DNA of 64,000 bases from an uncultured Eubacterium sp. (GTDB lineage Bacteria > Bacillota > Clostridia > Peptostreptococcales > Anaerovoracaceae), in NCBI GenBank assembly GCA_902495595.1, contig CABUXV010000006.1, positions 22,566-86,565 on the forward strand, in the 5' to 3' direction. The notes under the pieces were generated by a model. It had not been told where the DNA came from and did not search any database. It was given only the letters and a program-made list of their open reading frames with translations. Both the position numbers and the translations under genes were made by a program. Below, one piece after another: positions 9,187 to 17,925 of the stretch; within the stretch, counting starts at the first letter, position 1; every line of letters begins with the position of its first letter.

Positions 9187-10353
9187 TTATTTTTCAGTCC
9201 GTGACAACAACACGACGCACTCGACGTGCTTTGTCCCCGGAAAATTATCAAATGCCTTAACGGATTTCACTTCGTATCCGTAATACTGCATATAATAAAG
9301 ATTATCTGCAAGGCTCTTAGGATTGCACGATATATACACAATCTGTTTTACTCCGTATCCTATTATCTTATCGAGAGCGTTGACAGAAATACCTACTCTC
9401 GGAGGGTCCACCACTATTACCTCCGGTTTTTCGTCCTCGGGCAGTGCGTCTAAAACTTCAAAAACATCTCCCGCAATAAAACGGCAGTTATCAAGTCCGT
9501 TAAGCGCTGCATTTGATTTTGCCGCTTCAACCGCTTCTTCCACAAGCTCGATGCCTATAACTTCCCTCGCCTTTTGCGCCAGCACCTGGGTTATGGTTCC
9601 CGTGCCGCAGTACAGGTCAAATGCAACCTTGTTTTCAAAATCATCTATAAGCCCTATAGCATAAGAATAAAGTTTTTCTACGGCATCAACATTTGTCTGA
9701 AAGAATGAAAATGCGCTCACCTTGAATTTCAGCCCCATTATTTCTTCGTTGTAATAATCTCTTCCCCACAGGACCTTAAGCTCATCACAGTAAACAGCAT
9801 CGGCGAGTCTGTCGTTTACAGTTCTAAGCACACCCACAACTTTGTTTTCAAGGGGCAGAGATAGAATCATCTGCGAAAAACCATCTTCATCAAATCCGTC
9901 TTCGGAACTTGTAACCACGTTTACGAGAAGTTCGCCTGTTCTTACGCCTCTTCTTACTATCAAGTGTCTCATAAGACCCTTATGGGATTTTTTATGATAG
10001 TGGGAATAACCTCGTGACGAGGCAAATTCAAGAACGCCTCTCAGGATTTTATTAAAATCATCGTGAACAAGCTGGCATTAATCGACGGTTATTATGGACA
10101 TAAAATGTCTTTTCTTGTGCATGCCCAGAGTCATAGGTCCGTCTTTTTCCATATCGCCGAAAGTGTATTCCATCTTATTTCTGTAGCAGTATCTGTCTGG
10201 CGCCGGCTGTATATCAAAAAGCTCTCCGTATTTTATATCCTTTTTATCGAGAAGCCCCTTTACCTCGCCGTACTTATTTGAAAGCTGCTCTTCATAAGGC
10301 ACGCCTTGATATACACATCCGCCGCAGATTTTACTGTCTTTACATATCTCCAT
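9187..10353 (-). pseudogene. rlmD: RlmD-like 23S rRNA m5U methyltransferase, broken by one in-frame TAA
   Basis: The frame encodes a TrmA/RlmD-family uracil-C5 methyltransferase of about 388 codons, without the N-terminal TRAM domain of longer members. The N-terminus holds iron-sulfur cysteines (CKDSKICGGCVYQG). Later come FDLYCGTGTITQVL (SAM binding), VVDPPRVGI, and the catalytic cysteine in YISCNPKSLADN. At 10078-10080, within SIITVD-TAA-CQLVHDDFN, one TAA interrupts an otherwise continuous frame; GAA to TAA would explain it. The N-terminal 91 residues and the C-terminal catalytic part are thus separated. A downstream restart at MRHLIVRRG is possible but would lack the cluster-binding domain. 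It ends the ruv-queA-tgt operon, 3 nt after tgt. Whether it is RlmD, RlmCD or a paralogue cannot be decided here. Confidence 0.8.
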
Positions 10354-10356
10354 ATT

Positions 10357-11475
10357 TTAAAACCTTCCGTAACTCTCATAAAATTCTTTTTTATATTCCA
10401 AAAACCTGTCTTCTTCAATGGATTTTCTGATTTTCCCCATGGTTTTTACGAGGAAATGCAGATTATGAGTTGTCATTAAAATCGATGACAATATTTCATC
10501 ACATTTGAATAGATGTCTCAAATAAGCCTTGGAATAATTCCTGCATGTATAGCAGTCGCATTGGGAATCCAGCGGAGTAAAATCCCTTTCATACTTGGCA
10601 TTTTTTATATTGACACGACCCTTTGAAGTCATGGCAAGCCCATGTCTTGCTATTCTTGTCGGAAGAACACAGTCAAACATATCTATACCCCGTTCAACAC
10701 CCTCGAACAGACAGTCCGGACTTCCAACTCCCATCAGATATCTCGGTTTATCCTTAGGAAGATAATCCACACATTCATCCATGACATCATACATTATATC
10801 CTTGGGTTCACCTACGCTCAAACCGCCTATTGCATAACCGGGAAGGTCCAGCTCTGTAATTTCCTCGGCGCTCTGCTTTCTCAAATCCTTGTACATACCG
10901 CCCTGCATTATGCCGAAAAGAGATTGATTTTCCGTATTTTTGTGATAGTCCCTGCATCTCTTAAGCCATCTTGTAGTTCGTTCAAGAGAATTTTTCACAT
11001 AATCCCTGTCAGCAGGATAAGGCGTGCATTCATCAAAAGCCATCATTATATCAGAACCCAACGCATTCTGTATCTCCATGGATTTTTCCGGTGAAAGCAT
11101 ATGCTTTGAACCGTCAATATGAGACCTGAACTCCACACCCTCTTCACTTATCTTTCTCATTGCTCCCAGGCTGAAAACCTGAAATCCGCCGCTGTCTGTA
11201 AGAATAGGCTTATCCCAGTTCATAAATCTATGAAGTCCGCCTGCTGCCTTTACCACCTCATGGCCGGGTCTCAAATATAGATGATATGTATTTGAAAGTA
11301 TTATTTCCGCGCCCATTTCCTTAACTTCCTCCGGCTTCATCGCTTTAACCGTAGCCGCAGTTCCTACAGGCATGAATACAGGTGTTTCTATTATTCCGTG
11401 AGGTGTTTTAACTCTTCCCCTTCTTGCCTTTGTCTTTTTATCCGTCTTTATAAGTTCATAAGTTACAGCTGCCAT
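10357..11475 (-). CDS. tgt: queuine tRNA-ribosyltransferase
   Basis: Tgt exchanges guanine 34 of GUN-anticodon tRNAs for the queuosine precursor preQ1. The 372-residue length is typical. Visible signatures are TPVFMPVGTAATVKAM, the substrate-binding ILTDSGGFQVFSL, FGIMQGGMYKDLR, the catalytic-aspartate region MFDCVLPTRIARHG, and the C-terminal zinc site CDCYTCRNYSKAYLRHLFKCDE with three Cys and a His. It is followed at 3 nt by the RlmD-like gene and preceded by a DNA glycosylase gene and queA, whose product performs a later step of queuosine synthesis. The gene looks intact. Confidence 0.97.
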   Translation of the reverse strand: MAAVTYELIKTDKKTKARRGRVKTPHGIIETPVFMPVGTAATVKAMKPEEVKEMGAEIILSNTYHLYLRPGHEVVKAAGGLHRFMNWDKPILTDSGGFQVFSLGAMRKISEEGVEFRSHIDGSKHMLSPEKSMEIQNALGSDIMMAFDECTPYPADRDYVKNSLERTTRWLKRCRDYHKNTENQSLFGIMQGGMYKDLRKQSAEEITELDLPGYAIGGLSVGEPKDIMYDVMDECVDYLPKDKPRYLMGVGSPDCLFEGVERGIDMFDCVLPTRIARHGLAMTSKGRVNIKNAKYERDFTPLDSQCDCYTCRNYSKAYLRHLFKCDEILSSILMTTHNLHFLVKTMGKIRKSIEEDRFLEYKKEFYESYGRF

Positions 11476-11486
11476 ATAGTCTCCTT

Positions 11487-11984
11487 TTATTTCAAATAAT
11501 CCAGTATCTTTTTGTATTCCGCCACAAGTTTATCATATTTACAACCACAGTTGGCAGGACTCGTAGACGGCAGTCCAAATGAAGCTACCCCGCACACAGG
11601 ATAGCACAGTTTCCTGTATAAGTCCGTTGCCTTTGCTCCCGTAGTGAAAACTGCCCTTATATCTGAATGTTTCAATATACTGTCCATATCATTTGCCTGC
11701 GGATTTTTTATGCTCGTATCAGATGCTCCTTTTATTTCACAGCTTGCAAGTACATCCCACAGCGCGATTTTATTTCTCAGAAGAAAAGCTTTCCTGTCTT
11801 CTACGCTTTCAGGAAAATCTTCATCCAGTATATCCGAAAGCACTTTCCAGAATCTGTTCTGCGGATGCCCGTAATAAAATCCCTGCTCTCTCGATTTTGG
11901 CGACGGTATAGTTCCCAATATTAAAACTCTTGAATTTTTATCGTAAAATGCGCCGAATTCATGTTCTACTCTTCCTGATTCCAT
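11487..11984 (-). CDS. DNA-deoxyinosine glycosylase (UDG superfamily)
   Basis: This 165-residue protein matches the hypoxanthine-DNA glycosylase branch of the uracil-DNA glycosylase superfamily, which removes deaminated adenine from DNA. The signature is LILGTIPSPKSREQGFYYGH with PQNRFWKVL, followed by NKIALWDVLASCEIKGASD and the C-terminal GLPSTSPANCG loop. I start at the ATG giving MESGRVEHEF because AGGTGA lies 5 nt upstream; a GTG three codons earlier is less likely. It starts 9 nt after queA. An enzyme for base deamination damage inside a recombination and tRNA-modification operon is plausible but not evidence of shared function. Confidence 0.85.
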   Translation of the reverse strand: MESGRVEHEFGAFYDKNSRVLILGTIPSPKSREQGFYYGHPQNRFWKVLSDILDEDFPESVEDRKAFLLRNKIALWDVLASCEIKGASDTSIKNPQANDMDSILKHSDIRAVFTTGAKATDLYRKLCYPVCGVASFGLPSTSPANCGCKYDKLVAEYKKILDYLK

Positions 11985-11993
11985 ATAAATCAC

Positions 11994-13043
11994 CTATTCA
12001 ATAAACATAGCATCGCCATAGCTGAAAAATCGATATTTTTTCTCTATGGCTTCCTGATATACCGAAAGTATTTTTTCTCTGTCATAAAGAGCGGAAATAA
12101 GCATGAGAAGCGTTGACTTGGGCAGATGAAAATTTGTTATCAGACTGTCCACAATCTTAAATTCATAACCCGGATATATAAAAATACCCGTATTTCCGTT
12201 TCCGCTATTTACCTGCATGCACCCCTTTTCCCGGTCAAAATACGCCGCGCTTTCCACGGTTCTCGTAGAAGTTGTGCCTACAGAAACAATTCTTCTGCCC
12301 TCCTGCTTTGCCTTATTTATAATGTGAGCGCTATCTTTGCTTACATGATATTCCTCAAAATGCATGGAATGCTCTTCTATATTATCGCATTTCACAGGAC
12401 GAAAAGTACCTATTCCCACGTGAAGCGTAACATAAGCCAGCTCCACGCCTTTATTCTTTGCCTTTTCCAAAATCTCATCTGTAAAATGAAGACCTGCCGT
12501 AGGCGCCGCCACGGACCCCTCTTTCTCACAGTAAACGGTCTGATATCTATTCTTATCATCCGCTTCACTGCTTCTTTCTATATAGGGAGGAAGAGGCATG
12601 CTGCCGATTTCCTCAAGACGTTCCATAAAAATCCCATCGTATGTAAATTCAACGATTCTCGTTCCGTCTTCACCATAGTCCATTATTTTAGCTTTTAAAA
12701 GAGGCTTTTCCGAGAAGACAACCCTATCTCCCGGCTTTAGTCTTTTCCCCGGCTTTACCATGGTTTCCCATGAGTCTCCCTCTATTCGCTTTATGAGCAA
12801 GAATTCAACTTTTGCCCCCGTATTTTCCTTTATACCATGAAGTCTTGCCGGCAAAACCTTTGAATTGTTAAGTACCAGGCAGTCTCCCTCCTTTAGATAA
12901 TCCAAGATATCATAAAAATGTCTGTGCTCCGTTTCACCGCTGTTTCGGTGAACGACCAAAAGCCTTGACTCATCCCGTTTCTCCGCCGGTTTTTGAGCAA
13001 TAAGCTCTTCCGGCAGATTATAATCAAAATCTTCTATTCTCAT
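11994..13043 (-). CDS. queA: tRNA preQ1(34) S-adenosylmethionine ribosyltransferase-isomerase
   Basis: QueA transfers and rearranges the ribosyl group of SAM onto preQ1-modified tRNA to form epoxyqueuosine. At 349 residues it has the family length. Signatures include the N-terminal FDYNLPEELIAQKPAEKRDE SR block, LNNSKVLPARLHG, AAPTAGLHFT, the HVGIGTFRPVK loop, VSVGTTSTRTVES and FHLPKSTLLMLISAL. Its start overlaps the ruvB stop by 4 nt, showing translational coupling. Together with tgt it covers two steps of queuosine modification; the preQ1 biosynthesis genes are not in the window. Confidence 0.97.
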   Translation of the reverse strand: MRIEDFDYNLPEELIAQKPAEKRDESRLLVVHRNSGETEHRHFYDILDYLKEGDCLVLNNSKVLPARLHGIKENTGAKVEFLLIKRIEGDSWETMVKPGKRLKPGDRVVFSEKPLLKAKIMDYGEDGTRIVEFTYDGIFMERLEEIGSMPLPPYIERSSEADDKNRYQTVYCEKEGSVAAPTAGLHFTDEILEKAKNKGVELAYVTLHVGIGTFRPVKCDNIEEHSMHFEEYHVSKDSAHIINKAKQEGRRIVSVGTTSTRTVESAAYFDREKGCMQVNSGNGNTGIFIYPGYEFKIVDSLITNFHLPKSTLLMLISALYDREKILSVYQEAIEKKYRFFSYGDAMFIE

Positions 13044-14080
13044 CCTTGCTCCTCAATATCAATTTCCGTCTGACTGCCGTCTTCAAAATCAATGCCTAAA
13101 TGTCTGTATGCCTGTTCAGACACTACTCTGCCCTTCTGCGTTCTGTGAAGAAAACCCACCTGTATCAGATACGGCTCATAGACATCTTCTATTGTCACCC
13201 TTTCTTCGCCTATGGATGCAGCTATGGTATCTATGCCTACAGGGCCTCCCTTAAATCTTTCAATTATGGTTTTCAAAATTTCCCTGTCAAGACTCTCAAG
13301 TCCCATATCATCTACACCTAAAGCTTTCAGCGCTTCCTGCGTTATGTCTATATCAATGAAACCATTTCCTTTTACCTGTGAAAAATCCCTTACCCTCTTA
13401 AGCATCCTGTTTGCAACCCTTGGGGTTCCTCTGGACCTCTTTGCCATCTCTGTAAGTGAATTGTCATCGACTTTAACCCCCAGTATATCCGCAGACCTTG
13501 AAATTATCTTTTTAAGCTCCTCTGTAGTATACATTTCAAATTTACAGCTGACTCCAAATCTGTCCCTCAGCGGAGCCGAAAGGCTTCCTGCTCTCGTTGT
13601 AGCACCTATCAATGTGAATTTTGCAATATCAAGTCTTATGGACCGGGCAGACGGTCCCTTTCCAATTATTATATCAAGAGCAAAATCTTCCATAGCCGAA
13701 TACAGAACTTCTTCAACCGACCTGTTCAGTCTGTGTATCTCATCTATGAACAATACATCATTTTCGTTTAAATTAGTAAGTATTGCAGCCAAATCTCCCG
13801 CCCTTTCTATGGCAGGTCCCGATGTTATTCTTATATCTACTTCCATCTCATTGGCAATTATTCCGGCAAGTGTAGTCTTTCCAAGCCCGGGAGGACCATA
13901 AAACAAGACATGATCCAGAGGCTCATTTCTGAGTTTTGCCGCTTCTATAAAAATCTTTAAATTGTCCGAAGCTTTTTTCTGCCCTATGTAATCTTCGAGC
14001 TTCTGCGGTCTTAAGGTAAGTTCACTTCTTTCTTCTCCATGCCCCAGTTCCGCAGCCGTTATTCTTTCTTCATAATCCAT
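13040..14080 (-). CDS. ruvB: Holliday junction branch migration ATPase RuvB
   Basis: RuvB is the hexameric motor that, with RuvA, drives branch migration of Holliday junctions. The 346-residue protein shows the N-terminal LRPQKLEDYIGQ, Walker A GPPGLGKTT, Walker B FIDEIHRLNR, sensor GATTRAGSLSAPLRDRFG, the arginine-finger region and the C-terminal winged helix (RTQKGRVVSEQAYRHLG). It follows ruvA after 48 nt and overlaps queA by 4 nt. Nothing unusual is visible. Confidence 0.98.
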   Translation of the reverse strand: MDYEERITAAELGHGEERSELTLRPQKLEDYIGQKKASDNLKIFIEAAKLRNEPLDHVLFYGPPGLGKTTLAGIIANEMEVDIRITSGPAIERAGDLAAILTNLNENDVLFIDEIHRLNRSVEEVLYSAMEDFALDIIIGKGPSARSIRLDIAKFTLIGATTRAGSLSAPLRDRFGVSCKFEMYTTEELKKIISRSADILGVKVDDNSLTEMAKRSRGTPRVANRMLKRVRDFSQVKGNGFIDIDITQEALKALGVDDMGLESLDREILKTIIERFKGGPVGIDTIAASIGEERVTIEDVYEPYLIQVGFLHRTQKGRVVSEQAYRHLGIDFEDGSQTEIDIEEQG

Positions 14081-14128
14081 AAATCTATCCTTTTATCATC
14101 CGTGTGATTTTACAATGCGTCTAAACAA

Positions 14129-14728
14129 TTAAATCAGGTTCTTAAGCGCTGCCTTAATATAATCTTCTGCCGAAAGCTCCGTATCTTTTACATGAGCTAA
14201 AGCGCTTGCCGCCTCTCCTCTTGTATATCCCAAAGCTATGAGCGCTTCTATAGCTTCCGTTTTTCCATTTTGTGATGATACTCCCGGTGAAATCTCTCCC
14301 GCAAAATCATTTCCTGAGACTTCAGGAGCATTAAATTTGTCTTTGAGTTCAAGCACAATTCTCTCTGCAGTCTTCTTGCCTATACCATTTGCCTTTGTAA
14401 GCGCCTTCGAGTCTTCAAAGGCGATGGTTTCCTGAAGCTGTTCAAGCGTAAAAGCCGATAAAATCGAAAGACCTGCCTTTGCTCCGACTCCGTTTACGGT
14501 AATCAGTTTCTTAAAGGCATCAAGTTCACCTTTTCTTGAAAATCCATAGAGGCTCACATCATCATCTCTTACCATCATTGACGTGTATACTTTAACCTGC
14601 TCACCCTCGCTGCAAAGATAAGCGCCGGAATTTGCCGGAACAAATATTTCATATCCTATTCCGCCCACATCAACTATAATATATCCATTTCCTTTTTCAG
14701 AAAGAATACCCTTTACAAAACCTATCAT
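14129..14728 (-). CDS. ruvA: Holliday junction DNA-binding subunit RuvA
   Basis: RuvA binds the four-way junction as a tetramer and recruits RuvB. The 199-residue protein starts MIGFVKGILSEK, has the OB-fold domain I (VDVGGIGYEIFVP), two helix-hairpin-helix motifs in domain II (LITVNGVGAKAGLSIL and LTKANGIGKKTAERIVLELKDK), an acidic flexible linker, and the small RuvB-binding domain III at the C-terminus (EAIEALIALGYTRGEAASAL). It overlaps ruvC by 4 nt. Confidence 0.98.
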   Translation of the reverse strand: MIGFVKGILSEKGNGYIIVDVGGIGYEIFVPANSGAYLCSEGEQVKVYTSMMVRDDDVSLYGFSRKGELDAFKKLITVNGVGAKAGLSILSAFTLEQLQETIAFEDSKALTKANGIGKKTAERIVLELKDKFNAPEVSGNDFAGEISPGVSSQNGKTEAIEALIALGYTRGEAASALAHVKDTELSAEDYIKAALKNLI

Positions 14729-15228
14729 TTTATATTAAACTCCTTTAATCTTTTCTTCGTATCTGCCGAATGTCCGTGACATATGGCAGCAGCCAGCGCA
14801 TCAGCCGTATCGTCAGGTTTAGGTATTTGTCTTAAATTTAATATTGTCTTAACCATCATCTGTACCTGTTTTTTTTCAGCTCTTCCATACCCCACAAGCG
14901 CCTGTTTTATCTGCAAAGGCGTGTATTCTTCTATTTCAAGACCTCCTTTTACGCAGGCAAGTACAGCCACACCCCTGGCCTGTCCCACTAAAATAGCAGT
15001 TTTAGCATTCGTATTAAAAAATAATTCTTCTATGGACGCCACGTCAGGTCTATGTTCTTCAATTATCTCCCTTAGAGAGTCATAAAGATATTCCAGCCTT
15101 TCATTCATAGGCATTTTGGCGTCTGTAGTTACAGCGCCGTAATCGCACACTCTGAATTTATTTCCTGTTTTCTCCACTATACCGTAGCCTAATATGGCAT
15201 ATCCCGGGTCGATTCCTAGTATTTTCAT
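14725..15228 (-). CDS. ruvC: Holliday junction resolvase RuvC
   Basis: RuvC cleaves Holliday junctions symmetrically. The 167-residue RNase H-fold enzyme shows the first catalytic Asp in ILGIDPGYAILGYG, the Glu in SIEELFFNTNAKTA, and the C-terminal acidic pair in KPDDTADALAAAICH. It is the first gene of a leftward operon ruvC-ruvA-ruvB-queA-glycosylase-tgt-rlmD. An extended -10 promoter and a small leader hairpin lie upstream. Confidence 0.97.
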   Translation of the reverse strand: MKILGIDPGYAILGYGIVEKTGNKFRVCDYGAVTTDAKMPMNERLEYLYDSLREIIEEHRPDVASIEELFFNTNAKTAILVGQARGVAVLACVKGGLEIEEYTPLQIKQALVGYGRAEKKQVQMMVKTILNLRQIPKPDDTADALAAAICHGHSADTKKRLKEFNIK

Positions 15229-15260
15229 TAGTCAATCTCTTTCTGTCATATACTTTTTGA

Positions 15261-15328
15261 CTTAATCCATTTGAGATTAAGCATAACAATCCAATATAAG
15301 TATAGCATATATCACAGCCTTTCGTTAA
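15261..15328 (-). promoter_or_regulatory. probable promoter and leader hairpin of the ruvC operon
   Basis: On the minus strand TTAACG (15323-15328) and TGC-TATACT (-10 at 15299-15304) are 18 nt apart, a reasonable extended -10 promoter. Between it and ruvC lies a perfect 7-bp hairpin CTTAATC/GATTAAG with a 7-nt loop (15261-15281). No LexA-type box is evident in the stretch I read. Confidence 0.5.
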
Positions 15329-15380
15329 ACAAAAAAATCTTTTCTTTCATCTCAAATACTGTTAAAAATTTATATAAGAC

Positions 15381-15481
15381 TTGAGTATTTTTTTCATTTT
15401 ATGGTATAATTATAAATATATTTATAAAAAAATATAACGTTACAAAAGCTTTTATATTGCAGCCCGGCTTGCTGCAATATA
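15381..15481 (+). promoter_or_regulatory. argR promoter and 5' UTR hairpin
   Basis: TTGAGT (15381-15386) and TATAAT (15405-15410, preceded by TGG) are 18 nt apart. Downstream, an 11-bp perfect stem TATATTGCAGC/GCTGCAATATA with loop CCGGCTT (15453-15481) ends only 7 nt before the GGAGG ribosome-binding site of argR. The hairpin is not followed by T residues, so it is more likely a translational or mRNA-stability element than a terminator. Confidence 0.6.
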
Positions 15482-15500
15482 TATTTGCGGAGGAATTAAT

Positions 15501-15953
15501 ATGCGGATTTCAAGACAAAATAAAATACTCGAACTCATTGAAACTTACGAGATTGAGACTCAGGATAAATTAGCATCAATGCTGCGTGATTTTGGATACG
15601 AAGTGACTCAGGCTACGATTTCCAGAGACATAAAAGAGCTGCAGCTCATCAAGACATTATCTTCTACAGGAAAGTATAAATATGCGGCGGCATCAAGCAG
15701 CGACGCCCCCATATCCGGAAGACTTTCAAATATCTACAGGGAAACGGTCAAGTCCACTTCATACTCGGGCAACATAGTGCTTCTCAAAACGCTTTCGGGA
15801 TGCGCCAGCGCAGCGGCGGAAGCGCTGGACTCTTTCGGTATTCCTCATATTATCGGTTCGGTTGCCGGTGATAATACCATCATGTTTGTTGTGGATGAAC
15901 CGGAGAACTCACCGGAAGTAGTTGCTTTTCTGAATAATATGTTAAAAAAATAA
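15501..15953 (+). CDS. argR: arginine repressor ArgR
   Basis: ArgR is a hexameric arginine-responsive regulator of arginine metabolism; in Firmicutes its gene commonly precedes recN. The 150-residue protein has the N-terminal winged helix (RQNKILELIETYEIETQDKL and VTQATISRDIKELQLIK) and the C-terminal oligomerisation/arginine-binding domain with GSVAGDNTIMFV. A strong GGAGG lies 7 nt upstream of ATG. No classical ARG box was recognised in its own promoter. recN follows after 36 nt. Confidence 0.95.
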   Translation: MRISRQNKILELIETYEIETQDKLASMLRDFGYEVTQATISRDIKELQLIKTLSSTGKYKYAAASSSDAPISGRLSNIYRETVKSTSYSGNIVLLKTLSGCASAAAEALDSFGIPHIIGSVAGDNTIMFVVDEPENSPEVVAFLNNMLKK

Positions 15954-15989
15954 AATACAGTAACAATCAGTTATCAGAGGTATCACATC

Positions 15990-17609
15990 ATGATAAGACA
16001 TATAAGCATAAGAAACTTTGCAACCATAGAAAACGCAGATATAGATTTTCACAATGGATTAAATATAATAACCGGCGAAACAGGCGCCGGAAAATCAGTT
16101 GCAGTAGAAGCAGTAAGCCTGGCTCTGGGAAGCCGGGCAGATACTGCTTTTATTCGGTTTGGAAAAGAAAAAGCCGTAATTCAGATGATAGCAGATCACA
16201 AAGGCTGCGAATACATAATAACAAGAGAAATATCATCTGCCGGAAAAAACATATGTAAAGTCAACGATGAAATCGTAACCCTCGCCCATCTCAGCACTCT
16301 CTGCAAGAAACTTGCTGACATTCACGGACAATATGACCATCAGTCTCTTCTCAATCCCGATTACCATATACATTTGGTCGACATGTACCGTAAAGATAAA
16401 ATCACTCCGGCAAAGGAACACGTAAATGAATTATATGAAAAATATTCAGAATCAAAATCAAAACTCAAAGCCCTTCTGACCCAAGCCGCACAAGATAAGA
16501 GAGCACAGGACTTTATGCAGTTTGAGTTTGACGAGCTTTCCGAAGCAAACATGAAAATAGGTGAAGATGATGAACTAGAAGAAAAAATTGCTCTTCTTCA
16601 AAACAGTGAAAAAATATATGAAAATTTAGCCGGCGCATACCAGGCAGCCTCTGAAGACGAATATTCCATACTTTCCGCAATAAGAAGAGTAACGGATATG
16701 GTTTCCGAAACTTCAGCCTATTCTCAGGAACTCGAAGAGCTTAGCCAGAGGTTAAACGAGCTTTATTACGAATTTGAAGATATATCCGCCTCTATAAGAG
16801 AAAGCCGTGACGACGCCGTATTTTCACCGGAAGAGCTCGATTATGCCATATCAAGAATAGAAACAATAAATAAATTAAAAAACAAACACGGAAAAACCAT
16901 AGAAGAACTGTTGGAATATCAAAAAGAACTTGATGAAAAACTTTCAAATATGGAAAATGCAGATTACCTCACTAAACAGCTCCAGCAGGAAATGTCATCA
17001 TATAAATCCCAGCTTGAAGAAGCATGCGGCAAACTTTCCCAAATAAGAAAAGAAGCTGCCTCTCAGCTTGAAAAAAGCATAACAGATGAACTCATGCAGC
17101 TTAATTTCAACGACGCTGAATTTTCAATAGAATTTAAAAGAAGCGAAACCTTTACTTCAAACGGATATGATACAGTTGAATTTATAATAAGCACTAATAA
17201 AGGAGAACCCCTGAAACCTCTTAGTAAAATTGCTTCCGGCGGTGAAATGTCCAGGATAATGCTCGCATTCAAAAAAATAATCGGAGACTATGATGAAATA
17301 CCTACTATGATATTTGATGAAATAGACAGCGGAATAAGCGGTATCACCGCCAGCATCGTAGGCAGCAAACTCAGAGAAATAGCAAAGACTCACCAGATAA
17401 TATGTATCACACACCTCCCTCAAATAGCTGCTTTTGGTACTCATAATTATAAAATACAAAAAGACTCCGACGAAGATATGACGTATACTACAATCATTCC
17501 TCTTAATACAGAAGAAAAAATCAAAGAAATTGCCAGACTTCTCGGAGGCACAAATATAACAGAAACAACCTTAAAATCAGCAGAAGAACTCATATCATCA
17601 TCTGTCTGA
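15990..17609 (+). CDS. recN: DNA repair ATPase RecN
   Basis: RecN is an SMC-like protein that gathers broken DNA ends during recombinational repair. The 539-residue protein starts MIRHISIRNFATIE, has Walker A GETGAGKSVAVEA, a long central coiled coil (about residues 150-360), the signature KIASGGEMSRIMLAFK, and Walker B MIFDEIDSGISG followed by CITHLPQIAAFG. It is probably cotranscribed with argR. The frame is intact and of normal length. Confidence 0.97.
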   Translation: MIRHISIRNFATIENADIDFHNGLNIITGETGAGKSVAVEAVSLALGSRADTAFIRFGKEKAVIQMIADHKGCEYIITREISSAGKNICKVNDEIVTLAHLSTLCKKLADIHGQYDHQSLLNPDYHIHLVDMYRKDKITPAKEHVNELYEKYSESKSKLKALLTQAAQDKRAQDFMQFEFDELSEANMKIGEDDELEEKIALLQNSEKIYENLAGAYQAASEDEYSILSAIRRVTDMVSETSAYSQELEELSQRLNELYYEFEDISASIRESRDDAVFSPEELDYAISRIETINKLKNKHGKTIEELLEYQKELDEKLSNMENADYLTKQLQQEMSSYKSQLEEACGKLSQIRKEAASQLEKSITDELMQLNFNDAEFSIEFKRSETFTSNGYDTVEFIISTNKGEPLKPLSKIASGGEMSRIMLAFKKIIGDYDEIPTMIFDEIDSGISGITASIVGSKLREIAKTHQIICITHLPQIAAFGTHNYKIQKDSDEDMTYTTIIPLNTEEKIKEIARLLGGTNITETTLKSAEELISSSV

Positions 17610-17629
17610 CCGAAGAAAGGATGATAAAA

Positions 17630-17883
17630 TATCCAAATCTCCTATTTATAATATATATTTGGATAAAAACCTACGGATATTGCCTGCAAAAAAAACATCA
17701 ATAACCAATACATGTATATATAAGAAGATTATGGATAAAAATATGATGGCAATTTACATATATTGACATAAAAATAACCAAAACAACTTTTAACTCGAGA
17801 TTTTGGATAATCAGCACCGGCAGAACCCGGCTAAAGAGGTGTTTTTTATCCAAAACATATGAATATAAAGCGCTTTTGGATAA
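17630..17883. repeat. cluster of six TTTGGATAA-type motifs in the recN 3' region
   Basis: Between recN and the convergent next gene, the 9-10 bp motif TTTGGATAA occurs six times in both orientations: 17630-17638 (inverted), 17657-17665, about 17729-17738 (TTATGGATAA), 17801-17810, 17846-17855 (inverted) and 17874-17883. Two pairs face each other: the first forms a 9-bp stem (TATCCAAAT/ATTTGGATA), the second a 10-bp stem (TTTTGGATAA/TTATCCAAAA) around inner CACC/GGTG and CCGG/CCGG pairings. The rest of this roughly 300-base interval holds no gene. Confidence 0.75.
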
Positions 17884-17900
17884 ACCCAGTTTCCTGGGTT
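17883..17900. terminator. short hairpin between convergent genes
   Basis: A perfect 7-bp stem AACCCAG/CTGGGTT with a TTTC loop sits just downstream of the last TTTGGATAA copy and before the end of the minus-strand fusion gene. T-runs are short on both sides, so terminator function is plausible rather than certain. Confidence 0.4.
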
Positions 17901-17925
17901 AAAAATGAAAAATCATCCGCTATTA

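Noticed and set aside
15361..15500. ARG box in the argR promoter
   Set aside because: The AT-rich stretches do not match the expected palindromic consensus well enough.
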